NCBI GenBank assembly: GCA_900545175.1
Contig: UQYF01000008.1
Span: 1 to 64,000 of the forward strand
DNA: 64,000 bases
Direction: 5' to 3'
From: an uncultured Eubacteriales bacterium
GTDB lineage: Bacteria; Bacillota; Clostridia; Lachnospirales; Lachnospiraceae
Shown here piece by piece: positions 8,967 to 16,936 of this stretch. The position numbers and the translations under genes were made by a program. The notes below the pieces were generated by a model. That model did not search any database. It was given only the letters and a program-made list of their open reading frames with translations, and was not told where the DNA came from. Every line of letters starts with the position of its first letter. The stretch's first letter is position 1.

Positions 8967-9386
8967 ATGAAAAAAGATGATTGTATTTTTTGTAAGATTG
9001 CGGCAGGAGAGATTCCGTCTGCAACAGTTTATGAGGATGAGAATTTCAGAGCTATCCTTGACCTTGGCCCGGCAGCAAAGGGACACACACTTGTTATCCC
9101 TAAGGACCATTCGGAGAATTTATTGGATGTAAGTCCGGAGACTGCAAAGAAGGCTTTGTCTGTGATTTCAAAGACTGCCAATGCGATAAAGGATGCAATG
9201 GGCTGTGATGGAATCAATGTTGTACAGAACAATGGAGAGGCAGCAGGACAGACAGTCATGCACCTTCATTTCCATATTATTCCAAGATACAACAATGACA
9301 ATGTAAATATAGGCTGGCAGCCAATGAAGCCATCAACTGATGAACTTGCAGCGACTGCCGAGCTTATTAAAGCGAAGCTTCACTGA
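8967..9386 (+). CDS. HIT family (HinT-like) nucleotide hydrolase
   Basis: This 139-residue protein matches HinT in length. It opens with the CIFCKIAAGEIPS motif typical of the family and carries the histidine triad HLHFHIIP near residue 100. HinT-type proteins hydrolyse nucleoside phosphoramidates and acyl-adenylates. The start ATG follows AAGGAGAAA. It is divergent from the kinase-like gene across 69 bp, and its last 20 bp overlap the end of convergent murG. Confidence 0.93.
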   Translation: MKKDDCIFCKIAAGEIPSATVYEDENFRAILDLGPAAKGHTLVIPKDHSENLLDVSPETAKKALSVISKTANAIKDAMGCDGINVVQNNGEAAGQTVMHLHFHIIPRYNNDNVNIGWQPMKPSTDELAATAELIKAKLH

Positions 9387-10431
9387 TAAGTGAAACTATC
9401 TGGTTGATTGAATCATTTCCGGCTGATTTTTTCATGCAGTCTATATATTGTGCACGTTTTTCATACAACTCACATATAGACAGGTAGAGCGACTCGTTAG
9501 TCATCTCATCTTCTGAAAGAACCATGGAAAATCCCTGCTTTTTAAATGATTCTGCATTGAGAATCTGATCTCCTCTGCTGGCACCTGCCGGCAGTGGGAT
9601 GAGAAGGTTCGGCTTGTTGAGTGAGAGAAGTTCAAAAATGGCATTTGCACCGGCGCGTGAGACAACAACGTCTGCCGCTGCAAAGAGGTCTTTTAATTCC
9701 TTGTCTATGTACTCGAATTGATAGTATCCGGTAGTTGAATAGAAGCTCTCGTCAACCTTGCCTTTTCCGCACAGGTGGACAATCTGAAATTTTTCGAGCA
9801 GACTTGGTAAAATTGAACGCACAGCTTCGTTTACATGCTGCGCACCGAGACTTCCGCCGATTACCATTATTACAGGCTTATTTGATGTAAAATGGCATAG
9901 ATCAAGTCCGGTCTGACGGTCTCCCTTGCTGAGCTCAGCTCGTATAGGTGTTCCTGTAAGAACGCCCTTACCATCAGGTATCATTGCAACTGTTTCGGGA
10001 AAGTTGCAGCACACTTTAGATGCATAAGGAATACATATCTTGTTGGCAAGACCCGGTGTCATATCTGATTCATGGATTATGACAGGAATGTGCTGCCTGT
10101 GTGCGGCAAGCACTACCGGAACGGATACGAAGCCGCCCTTTGAGAACACTACATCGGGCTTTAATTTTTTAATTAGCTTTTTTGCTTCAAAACAGCCCTT
10201 GATAACTCTGAATGGGTCTGTAAAATTCTTTAAATCAAAATATCGTCTGAGCTTTCCTGTTGCTATTCCGTAATAAGGTACATTCTGTTCTGTAATCAGC
10301 TTTTTTTCTATACCATTGTATGAGCCGATGTAGGCTACATCATAGCCTTTTTTGCGAAGCAAAGGAAGCATGGCTATATTCGGTGTTACATGACCGGCGG
10401 TACCGCCACCGGTAAGAAGTAATTTTTTCAT
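9367..10431 (-). CDS. murG: MurG, lipid II GlcNAc transferase
   Basis: This 354-residue protein is a GT28 glycosyltransferase. It has the N-terminal GGGTAGHVTPN loop, VFSKGGFVSVP, the HESDMTPGLANK segment and the C-terminal GGSLGAQHVN and SRAGANAIFE motifs that bind UDP-GlcNAc. It adds GlcNAc to lipid I on the inner membrane face to make lipid II. The start is ATG 10431, with GATGGAG upstream; an ATG five codons earlier overlaps that site. It follows the TSCPD gene by 32 bp, so the two are probably co-transcribed. It lies outside any visible dcw cluster. Confidence 0.93.
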   Translation of the reverse strand: MKKLLLTGGGTAGHVTPNIAMLPLLRKKGYDVAYIGSYNGIEKKLITEQNVPYYGIATGKLRRYFDLKNFTDPFRVIKGCFEAKKLIKKLKPDVVFSKGGFVSVPVVLAAHRQHIPVIIHESDMTPGLANKICIPYASKVCCNFPETVAMIPDGKGVLTGTPIRAELSKGDRQTGLDLCHFTSNKPVIMVIGGSLGAQHVNEAVRSILPSLLEKFQIVHLCGKGKVDESFYSTTGYYQFEYIDKELKDLFAAADVVVSRAGANAIFELLSLNKPNLLIPLPAGASRGDQILNAESFKKQGFSMVLSEDEMTNESLYLSICELYEKRAQYIDCMKKSAGNDSINQIVSLISEASL

Positions 10432-10463
10432 GATAAACTCCATCAAAATTCTATAGCAGATAT

Positions 10464-10703
10464 TTACTGTATTGCCTGCTTGAGAGCTTTTGCGAGCTGG
10501 TCAGGGCATGAAGTTTCGCGGATACCGCATCTGATACCATCTAAGCGGCTGATGGCATCGGATACCTTCATTCCGGCAACAAGAGCGGCAACTCCCTGTG
10601 TATTTCCGGAGCAGCCGCCTGTAAACTTAACGGACTTGATTACATCTCCGTCTAATTCGATATCGATTTGCTTGGAACAAACACCTGTTGGTTTGTATAT
10701 CAT
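10464..10703 (-). CDS. TSCPD domain protein (TIGR03905-like)
   Basis: This 79-residue protein carries the TSCPD signature in ETSCPDQLAKAL near its C-terminus and a GGCSGNTQG segment. The same fold is found at the C-terminus of some class II ribonucleotide reductases; the free-standing form is a small conserved protein of unknown function, recalled as TIGR03905. Four cysteines are spaced through the sequence, so metal or redox chemistry is possible. It is the first gene of a probable two-gene operon with murG. Confidence 0.8.
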   Translation of the reverse strand: MIYKPTGVCSKQIDIELDGDVIKSVKFTGGCSGNTQGVAALVAGMKVSDAISRLDGIRCGIRETSCPDQLAKALKQAIQ

Positions 10704-10764
10704 AACATATTCTCCTATTCTTTGTTTTATACTTTATGCAGAAAAAATTTCCGCATATTATTAT

Positions 10765-10793
10765 ATCATAACAATGGCGCAACAGACAATCAA
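10765..10793 (-). promoter_or_regulatory. Promoter for TSCPD-murG
   Basis: On the minus strand, TTGATT (plus 10788-10793) and TATGAT (plus 10765-10770) are separated by 17 nt, a good sigma-A-like arrangement about 60 nt upstream of the TSCPD start codon. Confidence 0.6.
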
Positions 10794-10838
10794 GTGTTAT
10801 AATTAACAAAAAATAATTCAGCGGAGGAAATGTTTTAT

Positions 10839-11531
10839 ATGATAGGTATTATTGGAGCAATGGAGGAAGAAGTTAAGGCACTTGCGGATATGATGAGCAG
10901 TGTTAATACGGCAACGGTTGCGGGAATGGTCTTTAAGAAGGGACAGCTAAAGGGAAAGGATGTTGTTGTAGTAAGAAGCGGAATCGGCAAGGTTAATGCG
11001 GCAGTGTGTACGCAGATACTTGCGGATAAATATAATGTTGACTGCGTAATCAATACAGGTGTAGCAGGTTCTCTGAAAAACGAGATTAATATAGGTGATA
11101 TTGTTGTATCAAGCGATGCAGTGCAGCATGATATGGATGCAACAGGCTTTGGTTATGCGATGGGTGTGATTCCAAGAATGCCTGTGTCCGTGTTTAAGGC
11201 TGACAGAAAGCTCATAGACGCTGCCAAGGCTGCATGCAGTGAAGCAGTACCGGAAATAGGTGTGTTTGAGGGAAGAGTTGTAAGCGGGGACCAGTTTATA
11301 ACAGATAAGGATACCAAGAAGAGGCTTGTTGAGACTTTTGAGGCATATTGTACTGAGATGGAAGGAGCAGCCATCGCACAGGCAGCATATCTTAACAATA
11401 TTCCGTTTCTTGTAATTCGCGCCATTTCGGACAAGGCAGACGACAGTGCGTCAATGGATTACGGCGAATTTGAGCGCAAGGCGATTGAACATTCGGTACT
11501 TCTTATGGAGAATCTTGTACAGAGAATATAG
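10839..11531 (+). CDS. mtnN: 5'-methylthioadenosine/S-adenosylhomocysteine nucleosidase
   Basis: This 230-residue protein matches MtnN/Pfs throughout. It has the start IGIIGAMEEEVKAL, the purine phosphorylase-like INTGVAGSL motif, the catalytic Glu region TEMEGAAIAQ and the final RAISDKAD with the catalytic Asp. It hydrolyses MTA and SAH to adenine plus the ribosyl product, for methionine salvage and methyl-cycle recycling. The start is ATG 10839, about nine bases after GCGGAGGAA; an upstream in-frame ATG at 10830 abuts that site and is less likely. Confidence 0.94.
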   Translation: MIGIIGAMEEEVKALADMMSSVNTATVAGMVFKKGQLKGKDVVVVRSGIGKVNAAVCTQILADKYNVDCVINTGVAGSLKNEINIGDIVVSSDAVQHDMDATGFGYAMGVIPRMPVSVFKADRKLIDAAKAACSEAVPEIGVFEGRVVSGDQFITDKDTKKRLVETFEAYCTEMEGAAIAQAAYLNNIPFLVIRAISDKADDSASMDYGEFERKAIEHSVLLMENLVQRI

Positions 11532-11643
11532 AGTCGTTTTATAATGAATTTTGTTGATAATTGGAGCATAAATTCCTCCACGAAAACGCAGGGAACATAG
11601 TACAATTTTTATAATGTATTTTATGTTATTCAGGGGGGATTCT

Positions 11644-12345
11644 ATGCAGAATTTTGTATCTATTATGGGGGAGAACGCTTTTGCTATCATAATTGCGGTC
11701 ATGGGCTTTTTCGGATGCTTTTCTTTTGGACTGGCAGGTAAAGGGATGAGCGTACTGTACAATGAAACGCTTGTCATGACAAGTTCTAACCATCCGTTCA
11801 TAAAGCAGATAAAGCTGCGCCGTGAGAACGGAATGCGGATAAATACCAGCATACACAACACATATATTTTCGTACTCAAAAATATGGAGCGGTACAAGTA
11901 TCTTAATCTGTCAATTGATGAGTATGTGAAGACAGCATGGCTTATCAGGCTCATATGCGTGATGTTAGGTCTTATAAGTGGCATTATAAAGGAAAATATG
12001 TGGTATACGGCTTACGGCTGTGTATGTGCTATTGCCGTGTCATGTGTTGGAAGGATAGAGGATGTTGAGCAGAAGAAACAGAGAGTGGTCGTAAATATTG
12101 TTGATTATTTTGACAATGTTCTTACTGCCGACAGAGTGAGCGGAGAAGCTGCAAGATGCGGCATGGATGATGATGACAGAGCCGAAAAAATAATGGAAGA
12201 CGGAGTAAATTCGTCTGAGAGTTATGCATACAAGGCAGACGGCAAAGAACAGCCTTATATGAATGATTATGGAGAAAAGCCCCCGGTTATAAGCGATGAA
12301 CAGAGGAAGCTTATCGAGGATGTGTTAAGAGAGTATCTTGCATAG
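11644..12345 (+). CDS. Uncharacterised membrane protein
   Basis: This 233-residue protein is not one I recognise. It has a hydrophobic N-terminal helix (about 10-35), a basic cytoplasmic stretch, a second hydrophobic region around 95-135 probably containing two helices, and an acidic hydrophilic C-terminus. GGGGGGAT lies just before the ATG at 11644. Its stop codon falls inside the 9-bp repeat that flanks a small mobile element (12350-12544), so that element is inserted exactly at its 3' end. Confidence 0.6.
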   Translation: MQNFVSIMGENAFAIIIAVMGFFGCFSFGLAGKGMSVLYNETLVMTSSNHPFIKQIKLRRENGMRINTSIHNTYIFVLKNMERYKYLNLSIDEYVKTAWLIRLICVMLGLISGIIKENMWYTAYGCVCAIAVSCVGRIEDVEQKKQRVVVNIVDYFDNVLTADRVSGEAARCGMDDDDRAEKIMEDGVNSSESYAYKADGKEQPYMNDYGEKPPVISDEQRKLIEDVLREYLA

Positions 12346-12349
12346 AATG

Positions 12350-12544
12350 ATATCAGGGTCAAAAGGTCAAAAAGCCGTTCGTGCTTGCACGATTAGGCTT
12401 TTGAACTTGGGACCCGCAAAACATGAGGAAGCAGCGATTTACGCAGTAAATCAGCAGATTCCGAATGTTTTAGAATTGCGTGAGCTGTTTTACAGCGGAG
12501 CAATTCGAGGATATCAAATGAGGGGCAAAATATCTTTTGACCCT
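12350..12544. mobile_element. MITE-like element, family 2, copy A
   Basis: This 195-bp non-coding element is flanked by the 9-bp direct repeat CATAGAATG (12341-12349 and 12545-12553), a likely target duplication. Its ends share the inverted sequence AGGGTCAAAAG. The interior contains smaller inverted repeats such as TCGTGC-TTGCACGA. A closely matching copy lies in opposite orientation at 19073-19249. A short frame can be read across it, but nothing suggests a real protein. Confidence 0.75.
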
Positions 12545-12621
12545 CATAGAATGTAACTATAAGAAACCTTTAGAATAAGGATAGCTGCCATAGATAAAAT
12601 GGCTCGGAAACGGAGAGTAAT

Positions 12622-13575
12622 GTGAATATAGTAGTTTTAGACCGCATGGCACTCGGAGATGACATAGATATGTCGATTTTTGAGAAGCTCGGCAAATTGA
12701 CAATATATGAAAGAACGGCACCTGAGGAGGTTGTTGACAGACTAAAGGATGCAGATGCGCTGCTTACCAACAAAGTTGTGATAGGAAAAGCTGAGATGGA
12801 CAGGCTTCCGAAGCTTAGATATATAGGGATAAATGCCACCGGAACCAACAATATAGACTTAGCTTATGCCGCAAAGAAGAATATAGCTGTGACAAATGTA
12901 AAGAGTTATTCGACAGACTCGGTTGTGCAGCATACGTTTGCACTGTTGTTCTATGTATATGAGAAGCTAAGACATTACGATGATTTTGTAAAACAGGGAA
13001 AATACAGTGATTACGGCTGTTTTACATATTTTGGCGAGAGGTTTGCTCAGCTGTCAGGGAAGACATGGGGAATAATCGGACTTGGCGAAATTGGGAGGAA
13101 GGTAGCTGATATTGCCAAAGCGTTCGGATGCCATGTTGTATATTATTCAACATCAGGCAAAAACAGCAATCCCGATTATGAGAGAGCTGAGTTTGATGAG
13201 CTTCTTAGAAGCTCGGATATTATATCAATACATGCGCCGTTAAATGACAGGACACAGAATCTTATGAACAGAGCAGCTTTTGAGAAGATGAAGCCGGAAG
13301 CGGTGCTTATAAATGTCGGAAGAGGTCCGATAGTGAATGAGTCGGATTTATTGTGGGCGCTTAATGAAAATAAAATAGCTGCCGCTGGTCTTGATGTGCT
13401 GTCGGTTGAGCCGATGCGAAAAGATAATCCGCTGTATGGCTACAAGGACAGCAATCGACTTATAATAACGCCGCATATTGCATGGGCAACAAATGAGGCG
13501 AGAAAAAGACTTGTCGATGAAGCTTATTTGAATCTTGAAGCATTTATATGCGGTAAAGAGAGAAACAGAGTATAA
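12622..13575 (+). CDS. D-2-hydroxyacid dehydrogenase (NAD-dependent)
   Basis: This 317-residue protein has the Rossmann NAD site GLGEIGRKVADIAKAFG and the catalytic trio: Arg in NVGRGPIV, Glu in LDVLSVEP and His in ITPHIAW. This is the family of glycerate, lactate and phosphoglycerate dehydrogenases. The length and lack of extra domains suggest a glycerate dehydrogenase/hydroxypyruvate reductase type, but the substrate cannot be read from sequence. The start is GTG at 12622 with GGAGAG upstream. The short gap before it holds the end of the family 2 element. Confidence 0.85.
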   Translation: MNIVVLDRMALGDDIDMSIFEKLGKLTIYERTAPEEVVDRLKDADALLTNKVVIGKAEMDRLPKLRYIGINATGTNNIDLAYAAKKNIAVTNVKSYSTDSVVQHTFALLFYVYEKLRHYDDFVKQGKYSDYGCFTYFGERFAQLSGKTWGIIGLGEIGRKVADIAKAFGCHVVYYSTSGKNSNPDYERAEFDELLRSSDIISIHAPLNDRTQNLMNRAAFEKMKPEAVLINVGRGPIVNESDLLWALNENKIAAAGLDVLSVEPMRKDNPLYGYKDSNRLIITPHIAWATNEARKRLVDEAYLNLEAFICGKERNRV

Positions 13576-13611
13576 TTACCTTTTAAGTAAATAATTTGAA
13601 GTGAGGATAAA

Positions 13612-14289
13612 ATGGGAAAAATAACTATTCTTGAGGAAACGACAAAAAATCCAATCAGTCTTATGGGCAGGCGTGCCGGTGTGTGCTGGGGAGCTGACAT
13701 AACGGATGATGCTAAGAATTATAAAAGGGGATTGGATTGTCTGATATCAGGACATGGCCGTGTGATGGAGTATGTGAATGTTGAGATGATCATTGACGGA
13801 TATTCTGCGAGAGTTATTCGTGAATGGTATACACATCTTGGCGGTTCACCGACTAGACTTCAGGCAAGCACAAGATATATCAATTATGAGAACTTCTCTT
13901 ATGTTGTACCGCCTAAGATTGCGGCGAAAGAGGAAGCAGCACACAGATATAATGAAATGATGAAATTAATCACACAGACATGCAGTTATCTTGAAAAAGA
14001 GTGCGGTATTCCAAGAGAGGATGCGGCGATGCTTCTTCCTCTGGGAATGGAGACAAAGATAGTTGACAAGAGAAATCTGCGAAATCTTGTCGATATGAGC
14101 GGGCAGAGAATGTGTACGAGAGCATATTGGGAGTACAGGCAGATGTTTAATGATATAGCTAAAGCGTTGTCTGATGTGTCGGATGAGTGGAAGTATATTG
14201 TTGAGAATTACTTTAAGCCAAAATGCGATAAGGCAGGATATTGCACAGAGAAGAAGTCATGCGGAAGAATGCCTAAAAAGAATGTATAA
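13612..14289 (+). CDS. thyX: ThyX, FAD-dependent thymidylate synthase
   Basis: This 225-residue protein resembles the ThyX family: early GRRAGVCWG, GHGRVMEYVNVE, then SPTRLQASTRYINY, and later LPLGMETKIVDKRNLRNL. ThyX makes dTMP from dUMP using methylene-tetrahydrofolate, FAD and NADPH. The usual RHRx7S signature is altered here: the HR part reads as Thr-His-Leu, and the spacing between its serines is longer than the textbook form. Cysteines cluster at the C-terminus. The start ATG follows GTGAGGAT. Confidence 0.8.
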   Translation: MGKITILEETTKNPISLMGRRAGVCWGADITDDAKNYKRGLDCLISGHGRVMEYVNVEMIIDGYSARVIREWYTHLGGSPTRLQASTRYINYENFSYVVPPKIAAKEEAAHRYNEMMKLITQTCSYLEKECGIPREDAAMLLPLGMETKIVDKRNLRNLVDMSGQRMCTRAYWEYRQMFNDIAKALSDVSDEWKYIVENYFKPKCDKAGYCTEKKSCGRMPKKNV

Positions 14290-14397
14290 GCTGTAGCTTT
14301 GTGGATTGATAGGTGTAAGCAGGTATATGAAACCGGGCATCAAAGATAATAAGATAATTCAGCCGGTATCTGATATATGATGTAAAATGGGGGAAAC

Positions 14398-15759
14398 ATG
14401 AGGAAAAAATACAATAACTATGTTGCATTGGCAGGAGCTGTTCTTGCAGCTTGTGTTCTTGCCGGATGTGCCAAAACGGTATGCCTGACGGGACCTGAGA
14501 CTACGGCTGAACCGCAAAATGAAGTGACGCAGGAATCATCTGAGGTACAGAGTACAGATGAGAGTAAGGAGAATGGCAGCAGTGACGCAGGACAGGGCAG
14601 TGGAATGGCTGAGGCTGTCGGTGATAAGCTTGTCATGCCGCTTACTGATTATGTATCGGATGAGCTATATAGTGTGGCAGACCAGTGGCCAAGCTGTGAT
14701 GATACGGCTCTTGCGGCAGTCATGAAAAAAGCACAGAACAAAGAAAAGGTTGTTATAGCATGCATAGGAGGTTCGATAACACAGGGAACGATTTCTGACG
14801 GAAGCAGTGACACACAGCTTCCATTTAAGAAGCCGTATGCAGATATCTTTTTTGAATGGTGGACGGATACTTTTCCTGATACGGAATTTGAATTTGTAAA
14901 TGCAGGCATAGGAGGGACAGACTCATATCTTGGAGTTCATCGTGTAAAGAAGGATGTACTCGAATATGAGCCGGATCTTGTGCTTGTTGAATTTTCCGTA
15001 AATGATAAGGATTCATTATTTTATAAAAAGACTTATGATAACCTTGTAAGAAAGATACTTTTAGATGACAACCATCCGGCTGTAATGCTTTTGTATATGG
15101 GGCAGACAAACGGAGCAACGGCACAGGGAAATCATGTTTTTGTAGGATTTAACTATAAGCTTCCGATGTTAAGCTACACAAGCCTCATAAATGATATGAT
15201 GGAGCAGAAGGTATATACTGCGTCACAGCTTTCGGGTGATGAAGTGCATCCGTCAGCGTTAGGGCATGCCATCACAGGGGAGATTCTGTGGAAATATCTT
15301 AACAATGTGTATGCCGATATTGACAGCTTTGGAGAGCCGCAGGAGTTTGACATGGCTGCCGTGATGAAGGAGAGCTATCTGGATGCGGATATTATAGATT
15401 CATCGGATGCGGATGTTGTAAGCGCAGGTGATTTTGAGAAGAAGAGAGTATGTACACAGTTTCCGTATGGCTGGGAGTGCAGACAGGGGGAAGGTAATCT
15501 TGAAATCCGGGCAAGCTTTAAAAATCTTGGAATATTATATTATACGACAGTTGATGGAAAGAGCGGACAGTACGATATATACATAGATGGTGAAGCGGCG
15601 GGGACAATCAATGCCGATTTTTCCGGCGGCTGGGGAGATGCTATAAAAGCGGACCAGGTATATACATCGGATGTCGAGAAGGAACATATTATTACAATAA
15701 AAAAATCACCTGAATCCACAGGTGATTTGTTCGAGCTGTTAGGCTTGCTGGTATCTTAG
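14398..15759 (+). CDS. SGNH/GDSL hydrolase lipoprotein
   Basis: This 453-residue secreted lipoprotein has a lipobox LAGC (Cys about residue 24) and an acidic Ser/Thr-rich linker. The SGNH esterase domain shows block I GGSITQG (Ser nucleophile), block II NAGIGGTDS, block III EFSVND and the catalytic Asp-His in GDEVHPSALGH. A C-terminal domain of about 120 residues, possibly a beta sandwich, follows. It probably deacetylates acylated polysaccharide such as acetyl-mannan; the substrate is inferred from the nearby mannan locus. Its 3' coding sequence contains the terminator of the convergent araC gene. Confidence 0.82.
   Translation: MRKKYNNYVALAGAVLAACVLAGCAKTVCLTGPETTAEPQNEVTQESSEVQSTDESKENGSSDAGQGSGMAEAVGDKLVMPLTDYVSDELYSVADQWPSCDDTALAAVMKKAQNKEKVVIACIGGSITQGTISDGSSDTQLPFKKPYADIFFEWWTDTFPDTEFEFVNAGIGGTDSYLGVHRVKKDVLEYEPDLVLVEFSVNDKDSLFYKKTYDNLVRKILLDDNHPAVMLLYMGQTNGATAQGNHVFVGFNYKLPMLSYTSLINDMMEQKVYTASQLSGDEVHPSALGHAITGEILWKYLNNVYADIDSFGEPQEFDMAAVMKESYLDADIIDSSDADVVSAGDFEKKRVCTQFPYGWECRQGEGNLEIRASFKNLGILYYTTVDGKSGQYDIYIDGEAAGTINADFSGGWGDAIKADQVYTSDVEKEHIITIKKSPESTGDLFELLGLLVS
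15703..15728 (-). terminator. Rho-independent terminator of araC, inside the SGNH gene
   Basis: AAATCACCTG and CAGGTGATTT form a 10-bp stem with a 6-nt loop. Read on the minus strand the stem runs into a T-run, so it serves the araC transcript. It lies wholly within the last coding codons of the convergent hydrolase gene. Confidence 0.75.
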
Positions 15760-16676
15760 TAATTTCTGCTTATCTGTCTAAAAGCGCGGTAGCCTTCACG
15801 GTATGCCTGAGGCGTGACACCGAGCTTTTCCTTAAATTGATTGATGAAATGTGTTGTGTTGGGAATGCCCACGGCAATACCTACAGCACTGATTGAAAGG
15901 TCTGTGCTCTCTATGAGAGCGCGGGCTTTTTCTATTCTGACATTGTTTAAAAATTTCAATGGTGTCATGCCGACAAATTCCGAGAATTCCCGTGTCATGC
16001 GATAACGGTTCACATTAAAACGCATGGCAAGTTCGTCCATTGAATAATCGGATTCGCAGCTTGTGATAAAAAGTGTGCGGATTTCATCTATGTAAGCCGG
16101 AGCAGCCTTTGCAATATCGGCGGACATATGCAATGTACAAATCAGGTCGGACAGCAGATTAGTTAACAGCTTATTGGCTAGAAAGGCGTGATGAGGAGTT
16201 ATAACAGCGCCCAGCGCCATTGCCTCCATGAAGTGGCATTCGGCGAGCGAACCTACGGATACGTTAAACAGCGGGAATGCGATTTTGCATATCTCTTCAT
16301 AGTAGGTAATTCCTGCATTTCCGTTAAAGAAAAGCATATCCACCTTCCATTCATCGCAAAGAGCTCTCATCTGGATGAAATCAGAGCAGTCCCACAATAG
16401 CATATCGCCGCATTCTAAATTGCGGCTGTCGCCGGAGACTTCAACAAGACCATGCCCTGAGCGGGTATATAATAGCATATATCCATCAACATCGCTGAAT
16501 GAATATTGCTCCATCTGGTGCAGAGTGCGCCTGCCGCTTGCACAGATGTAAAAAAGATTTTCCTGTATTTCGGGGATGGAATTGTGTATATCCGGCAAAA
16601 AGTCTGCCAGGATGCCATGTGGATTTTTCCTTATTGCGTCTTCAAGCTGTGCTGTGAATAATTCCGTTACCTGCAT
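15756..16676 (-). CDS. AraC family transcriptional regulator
   Basis: This 306-residue protein has an N-terminal cupin-like ligand region (about 45-150) and a C-terminal double HTH domain (about 205-300). The second HTH shows the family signature ending in FKEKLGVTPQAYR. It probably senses a sugar and controls the debranching enzyme or SGNH gene. The start ATG is preceded by AAGGAGTTTTAC. Before a 231-bp element inserted, the debranching gene would have ended only about a dozen bases upstream, so the two formed an operon. The stop codon overlaps that of the convergent hydrolase. Confidence 0.9.
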   Translation of the reverse strand: MQVTELFTAQLEDAIRKNPHGILADFLPDIHNSIPEIQENLFYICASGRRTLHQMEQYSFSDVDGYMLLYTRSGHGLVEVSGDSRNLECGDMLLWDCSDFIQMRALCDEWKVDMLFFNGNAGITYYEEICKIAFPLFNVSVGSLAECHFMEAMALGAVITPHHAFLANKLLTNLLSDLICTLHMSADIAKAAPAYIDEIRTLFITSCESDYSMDELAMRFNVNRYRMTREFSEFVGMTPLKFLNNVRIEKARALIESTDLSISAVGIAVGIPNTTHFINQFKEKLGVTPQAYREGYRAFRQISRNY

Positions 16677-16705
16677 GTAAAACTCCTTTTAATCTATATT
16701 CTGAA

Positions 16706-16936
16706 TAGGTAATTGCGAAACTCAAATTTATCAATAAACAGTTGTGCAATTTTACTATATTGCAAGCCAGACTATTTGCAAACACCGGTGTTTAGCGGCT
16801 GTGTTTTAGCCGCTTACGCACCGCTGTGTTTGCAATGAAGCGAGAGCAATAGTTCGCAAAGCGAACTAATTCTGGCAGGAATATAGCAAAAGTGCACAAC
16901 GTCTGATACTAATATACAGAGTTTCGCAATTACCTA
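16706..16936. mobile_element. Complete MITE-like element, family 1, with 11-bp target duplication
   Basis: This 231-bp non-coding element has perfect 18-bp inverted termini, TAGGTAATTGCGAAACTC and its complement. It is flanked by an exact 11-bp direct repeat TATATTCTGAA at 16695-16705 and 16937-16947. The interior holds short palindromes, such as GTTCGCAAAGCGAAC, but no ORF. It would need a transposase supplied elsewhere. It sits between the debranching enzyme and araC genes and supplies the TAG stop of the former. Confidence 0.9.

Noticed and set aside
8163..9110. 315-codon version of the histidine kinase-like gene
   Set aside because: The extension runs through the promoter and start of the divergent HIT gene; CGAGGTGAC marks the start at 8897.
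12338..12556. Open frame of 72 codons across the family 2 element
   Set aside because: It lies inside a repeat that also occurs in opposite orientation elsewhere, has no ribosome site, and the sequence is explained by inverted repeats.
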